From Flavobacteriales bacterium (lineage in GTDB: Bacteria; Bacteroidota; Bacteroidia; CAIKAF01), in NCBI GenBank assembly GCA_022402535.1, contig JAKRSD010000019.1:123933-187932 (forward strand): 64,000 nucleotides of DNA. Reading direction: 5' to 3'. Made by a program: the position numbers and the translations under genes. The notes under the pieces were generated by a model. It made no database searches. It was not told where the DNA came from and worked only from the letters and a program-made list of their open reading frames with translations. Numbering within the stretch: position 1 is the first letter of the stretch; each line of letters starts with the position of its first letter. Below, one piece after another: positions 25,147 to 34,333 of the stretch.

Positions 25147-26019
25147 TCAGTAGAGGATCTTCAGGTTGTCGATATAGACTTCCTGCGTACCTATGGAAGG
25201 CTGTCGGGCAAATCCGATTAAGGGCTTGAATTGGTTTCCCAAAGCAAAGTCATTTACCTGGGGCGAAATGGTGATGTATATTTTTTTCCATTCCGGACTG
25301 GGATTAATACCGATAACCCCGATTTTTTTATTGGGGCCGTCAATTGGTTTGGCCAGCAGGGAAATAATGAACGACGTGTTGCTTTTGTAATTCATTTCGA
25401 AGAAGATACCCACACCGCCTTTGGGCAGGGTTATCCAGTTCAGGGTTTCAATTTCCGTGATAGTATTGTCAGCTCCATTGTGTCGGATAAGTCCGCAGTT
25501 ATTTCCTTCAAATGCTACGGCTGCTGAATTTACGCCCAAAAATTCGCCGGCACTGTTGTTCGACTGGGTGATACTCACCCCGCCGGATCCTTCAAAGTCT
25601 TCCAGATACTTAAACAGCACGGTAGTATCGTATTCATGAATGGTATTTAGCTTCAGCACGCCTCCCGGAGTCAGGTTATGATTCTGTTGATAGGGAACCA
25701 CTTTCAGATAGGGGGAGCGCAGCCCTGCAATTCCGTTTACCTGAATTCCGGGCCAAATCAGCACATTGGTATTTCCTTCAGCCAATACGGGAACCCGGGC
25801 CGGAAGTTCAAATCCGCCCACCAGATTACTGTTTACATATAACCAGGCATCGGTAAATCGGCTGTTTGCCGAACCCTGATCGGCATAAATTGTGCTCAGC
25901 GTCATGCTGTCAATTTCAATCCAGGCAGGAATGGGGGCTTTTTCTTTCGCGCAGCCACTCCAAATCAGGAGTGGAACAGCTAAAATGAGAAAGTATGATT
26001 TAGTGATAATTAGCTTCAT
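25147..26019 (-). CDS. Hypothetical lipoprotein
   Basis: 290 residues from MKLIITKSYF, chosen over an upstream ATG at 26043 because an AAGGA stretch precedes it and the signal peptide is then normal. Lipobox WSGC. The rest is beta-rich with no catalytic motif; the segment around FEDFEGSGGVSI and the closing IGTQEVYIDNLKILY resemble a jelly-roll carbohydrate-binding-like domain of unknown specificity. It sits 13 bp upstream of the sugar transferase and may share its transcript. Confidence 0.75.
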   Translation of the reverse strand: MKLIITKSYFLILAVPLLIWSGCAKEKAPIPAWIEIDSMTLSTIYADQGSANSRFTDAWLYVNSNLVGGFELPARVPVLAEGNTNVLIWPGIQVNGIAGLRSPYLKVVPYQQNHNLTPGGVLKLNTIHEYDTTVLFKYLEDFEGSGGVSITQSNNSAGEFLGVNSAAVAFEGNNCGLIRHNGADNTITEIETLNWITLPKGGVGIFFEMNYKSNTSFIISLLAKPIDGPNKKIGVIGINPSPEWKKIYITISPQVNDFALGNQFKPLIGFARQPSIGTQEVYIDNLKILY

Positions 26020-26054
26020 GAATACGTTTTTCCTTACACGCAAAAATACCCTAA

Positions 26055-27053
26055 TTATTGTAAGGAGGCTACAGCAAAGTTCAATTTATCAGAAATGGTT
26101 CGCGCCACTTCGAGTGCGTATAATCCGTCGTATCCCGAAACAGTTACCGGAGCTTCGCCCCGGATAGCTTTTACAAATGCCGTATGTTCATCAAAAATGG
26201 CATTGTTGGGCTGCACATCGGGCATTTTCAGGGTAAGCTGTTTTTTGGGTTTATCTGGTCCTGGGTCTATAATCAGGGCAAACGGATCTCCGTCTCCTTC
26301 CACCGTTTTCAGGCTGAAAATTTCACTTTTCTTCTCCAGAAAATCGATTCCGATATAACAGTCGCGCTGAAAAAAGCGGGTTTTCCGCATGTTTTTCATA
26401 CTCATTCGGCTGGCCGTAAGATTGGCCGTGCATCCGTTCTCAAATTCAATCCGGGCATTACAGATATCGGGAGTGTCGCTCACAATAGCCACTCCGGAGG
26501 CATGTACTTTTTTTACCCTTGATCTCACCGTACATAAAATAATGTCAATGTCATGAATCATCAGGTCGTAAATCACACTCACGTCGGTTCCTCTGGGATT
26601 AAACTGGGCCAACCGGTGACACTCAATAAACGCCGGTTGATTGATGTATTCGCGGGCAGCCGTAAAGGCCGGATTGAAACGTTCCACATGCCCCACCTGC
26701 AACACCACTTTGGCTTCATCGGCCAGTTTGCAGAGCGTTTTGGCGTCGTCCAGCTCAGCTGTAATAGGCTTTTCCACAAATACATGTTTCACCATTTTGA
26801 GGGCTTTGGAGGCATATTCAAAATGGTTTACCGTAGGCGTCACAATGATAACCCCCTCCGATGAATCCAATAATTCTTCAGGGGTTTCAAATGCGTTAAC
26901 GCCCAGCTCTTCTGCTACGGTTTTTCGCACGCCGGAATCCGAATCATAAAAGCCCGTAAGGGTTACTTCCGGGTTCTCTTTTGCTAATTTGATATGGATT
27001 TTGCCTAAATGCCCGGCTCCAATTATGCCAAGCTTTACCGGTTTTGTATTCAT
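26055..27053 (-). CDS. Gfo/Idh/MocA-family oxidoreductase
   Basis: 332 residues. N-terminal NAD(P)-binding Rossmann domain (LGIIGAGHLGKIHIKLA) with the EKPIT signature, in VFVEKPITAELDDAK, and a C-terminal alpha/beta domain. The family reduces or oxidises sugars and cyclitols. Placement upstream of a lipoprotein and sugar transferase hints at nucleotide-sugar or glycan metabolism, but the substrate is not evident. Confidence 0.9.
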   Translation of the reverse strand: MNTKPVKLGIIGAGHLGKIHIKLAKENPEVTLTGFYDSDSGVRKTVAEELGVNAFETPEELLDSSEGVIIVTPTVNHFEYASKALKMVKHVFVEKPITAELDDAKTLCKLADEAKVVLQVGHVERFNPAFTAAREYINQPAFIECHRLAQFNPRGTDVSVIYDLMIHDIDIILCTVRSRVKKVHASGVAIVSDTPDICNARIEFENGCTANLTASRMSMKNMRKTRFFQRDCYIGIDFLEKKSEIFSLKTVEGDGDPFALIIDPGPDKPKKQLTLKMPDVQPNNAIFDEHTAFVKAIRGEAPVTVSGYDGLYALEVARTISDKLNFAVASLQ

Positions 27054-27190
27054 GGGATAAAGGTATGAACGGGTTCAACTGCTTGTAATCAGCCGGTAAA
27101 TCTCCTTTAAACATTCGTTTGTTAATTTGAAAAGCAAAACCGAACACTGAAATCAGAGGATAGAAGTAGTTTTGTGGAGCTCGAAAAATT

Positions 27191-27850
27191 ATGGAAGATT
27201 CATATAGAGATAAAGGACTACGTAAACAATTGCTGGCTGAGCTAAGGCAAAAAGGCATTACCGACGAACGGGTGCTGGCAGCTATGGATCGCATTCCACG
27301 CCATTTGTTTGTGGATTCGGCGTTTAAGGAACTCTCATACCGCGATATGGCGCTGCGCATCGGTGCGGGACAAACCATTTCGCAACCCTATACGGTAGCG
27401 TTTCAAACCCAGTTGCTCCAAATCGAAAAAACCGATAAAGTGCTGGAAGTGGGCACCGGCTCGGGTTATCAGGCAGCCGTACTGGCCGAAATGGGCGTAA
27501 GGGTATTCACCATTGAACGCCAAAAGGAACTCTACGAATCGTCTAAAACATTTTTGCCTAAATTAAATCCACAATATAAAATCCGCTTTTTCTACGGCGA
27601 CGGGTATAAAGGAATTCCTGCCTATGCGCCGTATGATAAAATCATTGTCACCTGCGGAGCGCCCTATATTCCCGAAGAACTGATAAAACAACTTAAACCC
27701 GGAGGGAAGGCGGTAATACCCGTTGGGGAAGGCGAAGTGCAGAAGATGACGCTGCTGACCAAAAACGAAAACGGAGAAATTCACACCGAAGAAAAAGGTG
27801 ATTTTCGTTTTGTGCCGATGCTGGAAAATAAAGCGGGAAACGGATTTTAA
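27191..27850 (+). CDS. pcm: Protein-L-isoaspartate O-methyltransferase
   Basis: 219 residues, full length. Family motifs are intact: RIPRHLFV, GAGQTISQPYTVAFQTQLL, the SAM site LEVGTGSGYQAAVLAEMG, and IPEELIKQLKPGGKAVIPVG. It methylates isoaspartyl residues in damaged proteins. The 3' end overlaps the convergent gene by 4 bp (shared TTAA). A TAGTTTTG promoter box lies about 25 bp before the start. Confidence 0.95.
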   Translation: MEDSYRDKGLRKQLLAELRQKGITDERVLAAMDRIPRHLFVDSAFKELSYRDMALRIGAGQTISQPYTVAFQTQLLQIEKTDKVLEVGTGSGYQAAVLAEMGVRVFTIERQKELYESSKTFLPKLNPQYKIRFFYGDGYKGIPAYAPYDKIIVTCGAPYIPEELIKQLKPGGKAVIPVGEGEVQKMTLLTKNENGEIHTEEKGDFRFVPMLENKAGNGF

Positions 27851-29184
27851 AGAATCTGCCTTTCTTCGGTTTTGATATCGAATTCTTCCAGCTCATTTAA
27901 CACGGGAAGATAGATTTCAGGCATTACGGGAATTATTACCCCAAATATGCCGGGATGGTTTTCTAAAAGCAGTTTTGCCCCGATTCCTGTAGGAAGCCCC
28001 ACGGTTTTTGACATGGCACTGTGTATGCGGTTATCGCCTAAAGTAACCAGATATGAATGTTTTTCGCGTTTTTCGCCATTCAACATATAAACAAATCGGT
28101 GCCACATCACAATCATGTCTTTATCCTCAGGCCCCGGCGTCCAGCGTTTCTCTAAAATATTCAGCAGCATTTGAGCCGGAGTGGCGTTTTTCAATCCCGG
28201 TTTTTCATCTTCTCTGAAGAGTCCCAGCCATTCCAATCGCATCATTTCATCACTGTCTAAATCTAAATGAAACTGTTGGGCCACTTTGGTTTCCACCGAA
28301 TCGGTGGGATGATAGTATAAAAAGGAATTGATGAAATCGCGATTGCTCATGTTCTCGCTCCCTTCCATGGTGAAGGAATCGTCGGTAGCGCCCAATTGCA
28401 CCAGAATATTCCAGGAGCGGGAATACCCGGGACGGCGGAAAGTGCCCCTGTAAATGGTTTTGGCATGCTGCAATCCATAGGCTTCGCGATATTTGAGCGA
28501 ATCGCGGTTGGCATATCCTTCAAATTCGCCAAAGCCGGGTACGTTCACCCGTTCCGTACGCCTAAATACCCGTTGGTAAGGAATGTATTTAAAACGTCCT
28601 TCGTGTAAAAATTTACTGGCAGAACCCTGTCCGGCCAAAACCACATTTTTGGGATTCCAAAAGAATTTGTAGTGCCACGGATTATCGTCCGATTCGGGAG
28701 CCGGTAAACCGCCGGTAAAGGTTTCAAAATGGAAAATATCGGCGCCTTCGGCTCTCAGTTCATCCAACACTTTCATGGCACTCATGTGGTCGATTCCCGG
28801 ATCCACGCCCATTTCATTTAAGAGGGTGATACCGGCTTGTTTGGCGGCTTCGTCCAACAGTTTCATTTCGTCAGATACGTAAGAGGCCGTAACCATGTGT
28901 TTTTTAAAGCGGATGCAATCTTTAGCCACAGGCACGTGCATGGTAGCGGGAAGCATGGAAATAATCAGATCATGATTTTCAACGGCCGATGAACGCACCT
29001 GTTCGTCCGTGGCATCAAAAAGAAGGGCAGAAGCGTATGGGGAGTTTCCTATTTTTTCGCGGGCTGTTTCGGGATTAAGTTCGCCGATGGTGATATGCCA
29101 ATTCAGTTCGGCCGCTTTTTGCAAAAGATATTCAATCAGCGTGGAAGCCGATCTGCCGGCACCTATCAACAGGATTTTTTTCAT
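27847..29184 (-). CDS. Saccharopine dehydrogenase-like protein
   Basis: 445 residues from MKKILLIGAGRSASTLIEYLL; in-frame codons further upstream are not part of the domain. N-terminal Rossmann domain with GAGRSAS, then the saccharopine dehydrogenase C-terminal region with the conserved NEMGVDPGIDHMSAMKV and FTGGLPAPESDDNPWHYKF. The family acts in lysine breakdown or homospermidine/carboxynorspermidine synthesis. No other lysine or polyamine gene is in this window. Confidence 0.88.
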   Translation of the reverse strand: MKKILLIGAGRSASTLIEYLLQKAAELNWHITIGELNPETAREKIGNSPYASALLFDATDEQVRSSAVENHDLIISMLPATMHVPVAKDCIRFKKHMVTASYVSDEMKLLDEAAKQAGITLLNEMGVDPGIDHMSAMKVLDELRAEGADIFHFETFTGGLPAPESDDNPWHYKFFWNPKNVVLAGQGSASKFLHEGRFKYIPYQRVFRRTERVNVPGFGEFEGYANRDSLKYREAYGLQHAKTIYRGTFRRPGYSRSWNILVQLGATDDSFTMEGSENMSNRDFINSFLYYHPTDSVETKVAQQFHLDLDSDEMMRLEWLGLFREDEKPGLKNATPAQMLLNILEKRWTPGPEDKDMIVMWHRFVYMLNGEKREKHSYLVTLGDNRIHSAMSKTVGLPTGIGAKLLLENHPGIFGVIIPVMPEIYLPVLNELEEFDIKTEERQIL

Positions 29185-29277
29185 ATTCTGCCCTCTATTT
29201 CGGCACAAAGGAAAAGAAATTACCCCGAAAAGATATTGCTTGTGCATAATTCCCCACTTTTGTAAAAATTTAATATC

Positions 29278-29664
29278 ATGGGAAAAAAATGGATGGGTAC
29301 AGGCGCTTTTTTGATGGCGGTTGCCATCGTTTTGGGAGCTTTGGGCGCTCATGCGCTGGAAAAACAAATTTCCGCAAATCTGCTTGAATCCTATAAAACA
29401 GGCGTGTTATACCATCTCTTTCATGCGCTGGCGTTGATTGTTATTGGTATATTAAATCGAATCGAAAACAATACAAAATATTCCCTTTCGGGATGGTTGT
29501 TTGCGGTGGGAATCTTTTGTTTTTCAGGAAGTATCTATGCGCTTTCCACCCGCGAAATATCAGGTTTGGACGTTTCTTTCCTTGGGCCCGTAACCCCGTT
29601 GGGCGGATTATTATTTATCGCCGGCTGGATTGTTTTGGGAATAAAAGCTTTGCGTAATCAATAG
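29278..29664 (+). CDS. DUF423 (YgdD/TMEM256-like) membrane protein
   Basis: 128 residues with four membrane helices. The DUF423 pattern is visible: GAFLMAVAIVLGALGAHAL, YHLFHALALI, and LGPVTPLGGLLFIAGWI. Function in the inner membrane is unknown. Its 3' end overlaps the convergent unknown gene by 7 bp. Confidence 0.92.
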   Translation: MGKKWMGTGAFLMAVAIVLGALGAHALEKQISANLLESYKTGVLYHLFHALALIVIGILNRIENNTKYSLSGWLFAVGIFCFSGSIYALSTREISGLDVSFLGPVTPLGGLLFIAGWIVLGIKALRNQ

Positions 29665-30122
29665 TTTTCAAAAGCTACCACCACCGTTTCGCTTTCAATG
29701 CGATAGGTGAGGGTAACCACCGGTTTCTGTTTTCCCCACCGATACATCAGGATATGGCCTTCCTGATATTGAGGAATCTGCGGTGTGCCGAATCTTGTAC
29801 TCATTTCTTTCAGAATGCCATTAAAATAACGCATAGCAGAACCTTCGGGTTTATTGTGAAAATTCTGTGAGTGAATTACGGCACTCAGTCCCAACATAAA
29901 CTCGAGACTTACTTTTCCTTCTCCATCCAGATAGGTTATGGTCCGGTCGTCTTCCACCCGGACTTTTCTTTTTTCCTTTTTAACGTCTTTGTGGCATACA
30001 TAAAACGGCGTTCCCCAAGCATATTTAATTTCGCAGGTGCCAATGTTCAGCTGCGAAAATGCGGGAAATAAGAGGCATATCGCACCCCATGTCACCAATA
30101 TCCGTTTCAGCCCCTCTCTCAT
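29658..30122 (-). CDS. Hypothetical secreted protein
   Basis: 154 residues with a signal peptide ending AFSQ (residues about 1-24). The mature part has two cysteines early (GTCEIKYAWGTPFYVCHKD) and a beta-rich remainder. No family is recognised. It is a single gene between two convergent and divergent neighbours. Confidence 0.65.
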   Translation of the reverse strand: MREGLKRILVTWGAICLLFPAFSQLNIGTCEIKYAWGTPFYVCHKDVKKEKRKVRVEDDRTITYLDGEGKVSLEFMLGLSAVIHSQNFHNKPEGSAMRYFNGILKEMSTRFGTPQIPQYQEGHILMYRWGKQKPVVTLTYRIESETVVVAFENY

Positions 30123-30205
30123 TTTAATGCAACAAGGTAAGCAATTTACAAAAAGAAATTCACCCTTTTTACGTTTACCGGTCTCAGAGTCCTATTTTTG
30201 CTCCG

Positions 30206-31747
30206 ATGATGCTCAAACGACTGCATATTTTAGTATTAAAAAATTACCTGGGTCCTTTCATACTCACGTTTTTCATTGCCGAGTTTGTGCTCATCATGCA
30301 GTTTATCTGGAAGTACATAGACGACCTAGCCGGCAAAGGATTAGAACCCATCATTATTGCAGAATTTATTCTGTACCTCTCGGCCAGTATTGTTCCCATG
30401 GCGCTCCCTCTGGCTATTCTTCTCTCAGGGATTATGACGTTTGGTGCCCTGGCCGAAAATTTGGAATTGGTGGCCTGCAAAGCGGCCGGTATTTCACTCT
30501 ACCGGGTTATGAGTCCGTTGATTGTGGTTTCTGTTCTGCTGGGTTTTATGGCCTTTTATTTCAGCAATAACGTGCTTCCGGTAGCGAATCTTAAGCTACG
30601 TTCTTTATTGGTGGATATCCAAAAGCAACGACCGGCCATTGACATAAAACCGGGCATGTTTTACGAAGGTATTAAAGACTTGGTGCTTCGGGTGGAATCG
30701 GTGAGCAAGGATAAAAAAACCCTTACCGGAATCATGATTTATGACCACTCGCGTCACGATAACGGCAATGCTCGGGTAACCCTGGCCCGAAGCGGAAATA
30801 TTGAAGTTACTGCAGACCAGAACTATCTGGTTTTTACTTTGAATGAAGGCGTTTCTTACGATGAAATGGGCTTTTTCGGAAAACCCGACCCTAAACTTCC
30901 TTTTGTCAAAAATTACTTCAAAAAGCAGGTGATTCCGGTGGATTTGAGCGCATTCAAACTTTCGCGGAACAGCGAAGATTTATACAAAGATCATTATCAG
31001 ATGATGACGGTAAGGCAGCTCGAAAAAGCCATTGCCGATTTCAGGCTGCAATATGCTAATCGTTCTACCGATTTTGGTCGTGCCGTAAAACAAAATTATT
31101 TCTTTGGTCGCTCTACGCCCAAACCTGCCGGCATGGAAGCCATTCCTCCGGGCTTTAATCCGTTTGGTCCGCCCGATCCGTCTGCCCTTAAGGCAAACAC
31201 CAACACCGAATTACAGGAGGAAGAAAATATCAACCGGACGCCATTGGGTGCCAAAGAACTTTCAACCCGTAATTTTTTCGAAAACACGGATTCCTTAACC
31301 GCCCTTCAGTTGTTGGAGCAGGGGAGAAGCATTGCCCAAAACGGTAAATACCGAAGTTCGGATTTTTTGATTGAAAAACGCAGCCGCAGCGAATCCATAG
31401 CCCGTTATGTTTCGGAGTGGCACCGCAAGTTTACGCTCTCGGTGGCCTGTGTGGTGCTTTTTTTTATTGGCGCTCCGTTGGGGGCTATTATCAAACGGGG
31501 CGGATTGGGTCTGCCTATGGTGTTTTCCATCGTGATTTTTATCCTGTATTATGTAATCAGTACAATCGGCGAAAAGGCCGCCAAACAGTTAACCATGACT
31601 CCCTTTTGGGGCATGTGGATCAGTACGCTCATTTTGATTCCTATCGGTATTTTTCTAACCATAAAAGCCGCCAACGACAGCAAATTATTCGATAAGGATA
31701 GTTATATTCGTCTGATTAATAAAATCTTTAAAAGAAAGACGGCTTGA
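30206..31747 (+). CDS. LptF/LptG-family lipopolysaccharide export permease
   Basis: 513 residues. Three N-terminal helices, a long periplasmic beta-jellyroll-like region, and three C-terminal helices, as in YjgP/YjgQ (LptF/LptG) of the Lpt LPS transporter. Signature stretches are LKNYLGPFILTFFIAEFVLIMQF and FFIGAPLGAIIKRGGLGLPM. It is longer than E. coli LptF (366) because of an insertion around residues 270-390, as is usual in Bacteroidota. A TATTTTTG promoter box sits about 10 bp before the start. Confidence 0.9.
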   Translation: MMLKRLHILVLKNYLGPFILTFFIAEFVLIMQFIWKYIDDLAGKGLEPIIIAEFILYLSASIVPMALPLAILLSGIMTFGALAENLELVACKAAGISLYRVMSPLIVVSVLLGFMAFYFSNNVLPVANLKLRSLLVDIQKQRPAIDIKPGMFYEGIKDLVLRVESVSKDKKTLTGIMIYDHSRHDNGNARVTLARSGNIEVTADQNYLVFTLNEGVSYDEMGFFGKPDPKLPFVKNYFKKQVIPVDLSAFKLSRNSEDLYKDHYQMMTVRQLEKAIADFRLQYANRSTDFGRAVKQNYFFGRSTPKPAGMEAIPPGFNPFGPPDPSALKANTNTELQEEENINRTPLGAKELSTRNFFENTDSLTALQLLEQGRSIAQNGKYRSSDFLIEKRSRSESIARYVSEWHRKFTLSVACVVLFFIGAPLGAIIKRGGLGLPMVFSIVIFILYYVISTIGEKAAKQLTMTPFWGMWISTLILIPIGIFLTIKAANDSKLFDKDSYIRLINKIFKRKTA

Positions 31748-32964
31748 AAACACTGATTCTGTTTAATAAATCACCCCTGAAGGTTACCGATGGGGGAACT
31801 ATGGCCGCCCATTCACTTACCGATGTAATTGTGAATCAGAGCGAATTCACGGTGATTGCTCCGTTTTCTACACATAAACATCCTGTAAACGCTAAAGATT
31901 TCCCCAAAAAATGGAAAGAAAAGGCCGTGTTGGAATCCATTCAGGCCGATACCCGTTTACGTCCCACAGGTTTTATAAAAAGCATGGCCGACGGCAGCTC
32001 CTATCATATGCAGCGTGTACGCGATTCCGATACCCGCCATCAGGTGCTTTCGCTCATCAGTAAATACCGCCCCGATGTGGTGGTACTCGACGGGTTGTTT
32101 GGCTTGGCGTATGCCGAAATCGTAAAATCTGCTTTTGATATTCCGGTGCTTTACCGCTCACATAATGTGGAGCATCTGATATGGAAAGAATTGGCTGAAA
32201 AGGAGAAAAATCCGCTCAAAAAAACTACGCTCACCATATTGGCAAACCGCCTTAAAGCGGAAGAGTTTGATATGCTCCGCTTTGTGGATGGCATATTCTT
32301 TATCTCGGCCGAGGATTCCGGAAAAATCATGGAAAAAGGTTCGGGCATGATGAAGCCTTATGAAGTGTTATTTCCCTCTTTCGATGAATCGTTTTTTAAC
32401 AGAAAATTCATTCCCTCTGCCGAAACCGAACCGCTCAAATTGTTCCATCTTGGAGCAATGGATTGGGCTCCCAATCTGGAAGCCGTTACTCATTTTGTGG
32501 AGGTAATCTGGCCCGAAATACGCAAAGCCTATGGCGATCGGGTTACTTTTCATGCAGCAGGTGTGCGTATGCCCGAGTCGCTGTTGAACCGCAAAATTCC
32601 GGGTGTTACATTTAGTGGCAAAGTGCCCGATTTTATGGAGTTTGCCAATACCCATCATCTGATGGCGGTTCCGTTGATTTCGGGAAGTGGCATACGGATG
32701 AAAATTGCTGAAGCCATGGTATCGGGTATTCCCGTAATCGCATCCACGCACGCCATCGGAGGCATTCCTGCCCAAAAAAATAAAGAGTTTTTGCAGGCAG
32801 ATTCTGCTAAAGAATGGATAAAACAGCTTGGTGATATACTTTCGGGAAAAACAGATTTGCATAAACTGGCCCAAGCCGGAAGAACCAAAGCCCAAGCCTT
32901 GTTTTCGGAAGAAGCAGCCAATGCTGTGGTGAAAACCCTTTTCGAAAAAATTAAAAGAGATTAG
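31744..32964 (+). CDS. GT-B glycosyltransferase (family 4-like)
   Basis: 406 residues. It starts at a TTG that overlaps the LptF/G stop (TTGA), so translation is coupled. GT-B fold: LFNKSPLKVTDGGTMAAHSL at the N-terminus, and the C-terminal nucleotide-sugar site region HHLMAVPLISGSGIRMKIAEAMVSGIPVIAS. It probably transfers a sugar during surface polysaccharide or LPS assembly, consistent with its LPS-export partner. The 3' end lies in a direct repeat of palindrome locus 2. Confidence 0.85.
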   Translation: MKTLILFNKSPLKVTDGGTMAAHSLTDVIVNQSEFTVIAPFSTHKHPVNAKDFPKKWKEKAVLESIQADTRLRPTGFIKSMADGSSYHMQRVRDSDTRHQVLSLISKYRPDVVVLDGLFGLAYAEIVKSAFDIPVLYRSHNVEHLIWKELAEKEKNPLKKTTLTILANRLKAEEFDMLRFVDGIFFISAEDSGKIMEKGSGMMKPYEVLFPSFDESFFNRKFIPSAETEPLKLFHLGAMDWAPNLEAVTHFVEVIWPEIRKAYGDRVTFHAAGVRMPESLLNRKIPGVTFSGKVPDFMEFANTHHLMAVPLISGSGIRMKIAEAMVSGIPVIASTHAIGGIPAQKNKEFLQADSAKEWIKQLGDILSGKTDLHKLAQAGRTKAQALFSEEAANAVVKTLFEKIKRD

Positions 32965-33083
32965 TTTCTTTTTGATTTTCAGCTAATTGCTTTTGGTCGG
33001 TGTTATCACCGACCGGCCTGTTAGTTTGATGATGGTGGGTGATAACACCCGCCATGGGCAACAAAAATTAAAAGAGATTAGTT
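32946..33083. repeat. Paired-palindrome element, locus 2, with duplicated flanks
   Basis: A 21-bp exact direct repeat, AAAAATTAAAAGAGATTAGT plus T, occurs at 32946-32966 and 33063-33083; it contains the TAG stop of the glycosyltransferase gene. Similarity continues loosely beyond it. Between the copies lie two hairpins, GGTCGGTG-TTAT-CACCGACC (32995-33014) and ATGGTGGGTG-ATAA-CACCCGCCAT (33032-33055). Their cores are reverse complements of each other. The second copy also encodes the last residues of the gene on the opposite strand. Confidence 0.85.
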
Positions 33084-33587
33084 CCTTTTTTCGATTTCGG
33101 CAAAAACAACCTTAAACACTTCCATCGTATCTCCGTCCAAATAGGTTGTCTGAATAGCCATAGGACTTCCATGCATACTTCGGGATGTTTTGGCGTAATT
33201 TTTCAATCTGAAATTTCCACGGACAGAATCGATTATCTGTTGCGGATTTTTAGAGTATATAATGATGAGTTGCTGTCCCCAGGCATCGTCAATTTTGGCA
33301 CTTACGGCATCTTCCCAAGAGCAGAACAAAGGCTGAAAACCCGGAAACTGACGGTAGTATATTCCCTTTTCGTTTAATTCAATCATGGGCGCAGAGTTAA
33401 AGGCCTGTTTAAACAAATATGCCCCAAGCAGCAAAAGCAATACAGCCACAACTCCCATAAAACCCATCATGATAGAATCATCCATGAATAAAAGGGCAAG
33501 AAGTGCAAAGAATACACCTCCTAAAATAATTAATACCCCAAAGTTTTTAAAACGGTCCGTTTTGAAAGGGAAAATAATGGGACTCAT
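33078..33587 (-). CDS. Hypothetical membrane protein
   Basis: 169 residues. Two adjacent N-terminal membrane helices (about 17-60), then a soluble part with a PH-like beta pattern (PMIELNEKGIYYRQFPGFQPLFCSWEDAVSAKI). This resembles STM3941-like membrane proteins of unknown function, with low certainty. It is a single gene flanked on both sides by copies of the paired palindrome. Its last codons are within the duplicated sequence of locus 2. Confidence 0.7.
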   Translation of the reverse strand: MSPIIFPFKTDRFKNFGVLIILGGVFFALLALLFMDDSIMMGFMGVVAVLLLLLGAYLFKQAFNSAPMIELNEKGIYYRQFPGFQPLFCSWEDAVSAKIDDAWGQQLIIIYSKNPQQIIDSVRGNFRLKNYAKTSRSMHGSPMAIQTTYLDGDTMEVFKVVFAEIEKRN

Positions 33588-33632
33588 ATGGACAGGTTTT
33601 ATTTTTTAATGATTGTTCTATTTTTTTTGCTT

Positions 33633-33696
33633 CCGGTCGGTGTTATCACCGAACGGCCTTTTACGATAGTCTTGGTGGGTGATAACACCCACCAAG
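33633..33696. repeat. Paired-palindrome element, locus 3
   Basis: Two hairpins: CCGGTCGGTG-TTAT-CACCGAACGG (33633-33656) and the perfect 11-bp stem CTTGGTGGGTG-ATAA-CACCCACCAAG (33671-33696), separated by 14 bases. The design and order match locus 2, 620 bp away. Flanking A/T-rich DNA shares only TTATTTTTTA on the two sides, so a target duplication is not clear here. Confidence 0.85.
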
Positions 33697-33715
33697 GGCA
33701 TTATTTTTTAGTTTT

Positions 33716-34321
33716 TTATTTTATCTGAAAATCAAACAATATTTGCTGCCCAATTTTTCCGGTCAGGCGGTCGCAAATGTTTACTTTTCCCACGCCGGCG
33801 GGTGTACCGGTATAAATCAGATCGCCCACTTTCAGCGTAACAAATTTAGATACATAGGAAATCACTTTTGCAGGTGAAAAAAGCATATCGACAGTATTTC
33901 CCTGTTGCACAGTTTCCCCGTTTTTTTCTAATGTAAATTCAAACGGAAACGGGTATTCCGCTGCGGGCAGTAACTGCCCTAAAACCGCCGAACCGTCAAA
34001 CGCTTTGGCTTCTTCCCAGGGCAATCCTTTTTTCTTTTTTTCTTCCTGAATATCCCTTGCCGTAAAATCAATACCGAGTGAAATCTGATCAAAATATTGG
34101 GCCGCAAATTCTTCTCCGATATGTTTTCCGGCTTTGCAGATTCGCAACACTACTTCACATTCATAATGCAAATCGGTAGTAAAATCAGGCAGATAAAACG
34201 GTTGATTGTCTTTCAACAGCGCCGTATCGGGTTTCATAAACCAAACCGGTTTTTCGGGTACGGCATTATTCAGTTCTTTGGCATGATCGGCATAATTACG
34301 GCCTATACAGATGATTTTCAT
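33716..34321 (-). CDS. Fumarylacetoacetate hydrolase family protein
   Basis: 201 residues, a single FAH domain. It has the N-terminal IICIGRNYADHAKELNN, the metal-binding YECEVVLRICKAGKHI region with a Glu-x-Glu pattern, and the DLIYTGTPAGVGKV signature. Members act as acylpyruvases, oxaloacetate decarboxylases or 2-keto-hydrolases. It lies 12 bp after the exonuclease gene in the same direction. Confidence 0.92.
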   Translation of the reverse strand: MKIICIGRNYADHAKELNNAVPEKPVWFMKPDTALLKDNQPFYLPDFTTDLHYECEVVLRICKAGKHIGEEFAAQYFDQISLGIDFTARDIQEEKKKKGLPWEEAKAFDGSAVLGQLLPAAEYPFPFEFTLEKNGETVQQGNTVDMLFSPAKVISYVSKFVTLKVGDLIYTGTPAGVGKVNICDRLTGKIGQQILFDFQIK

Positions 34322-34333
34322 ACAGCGATTAAT

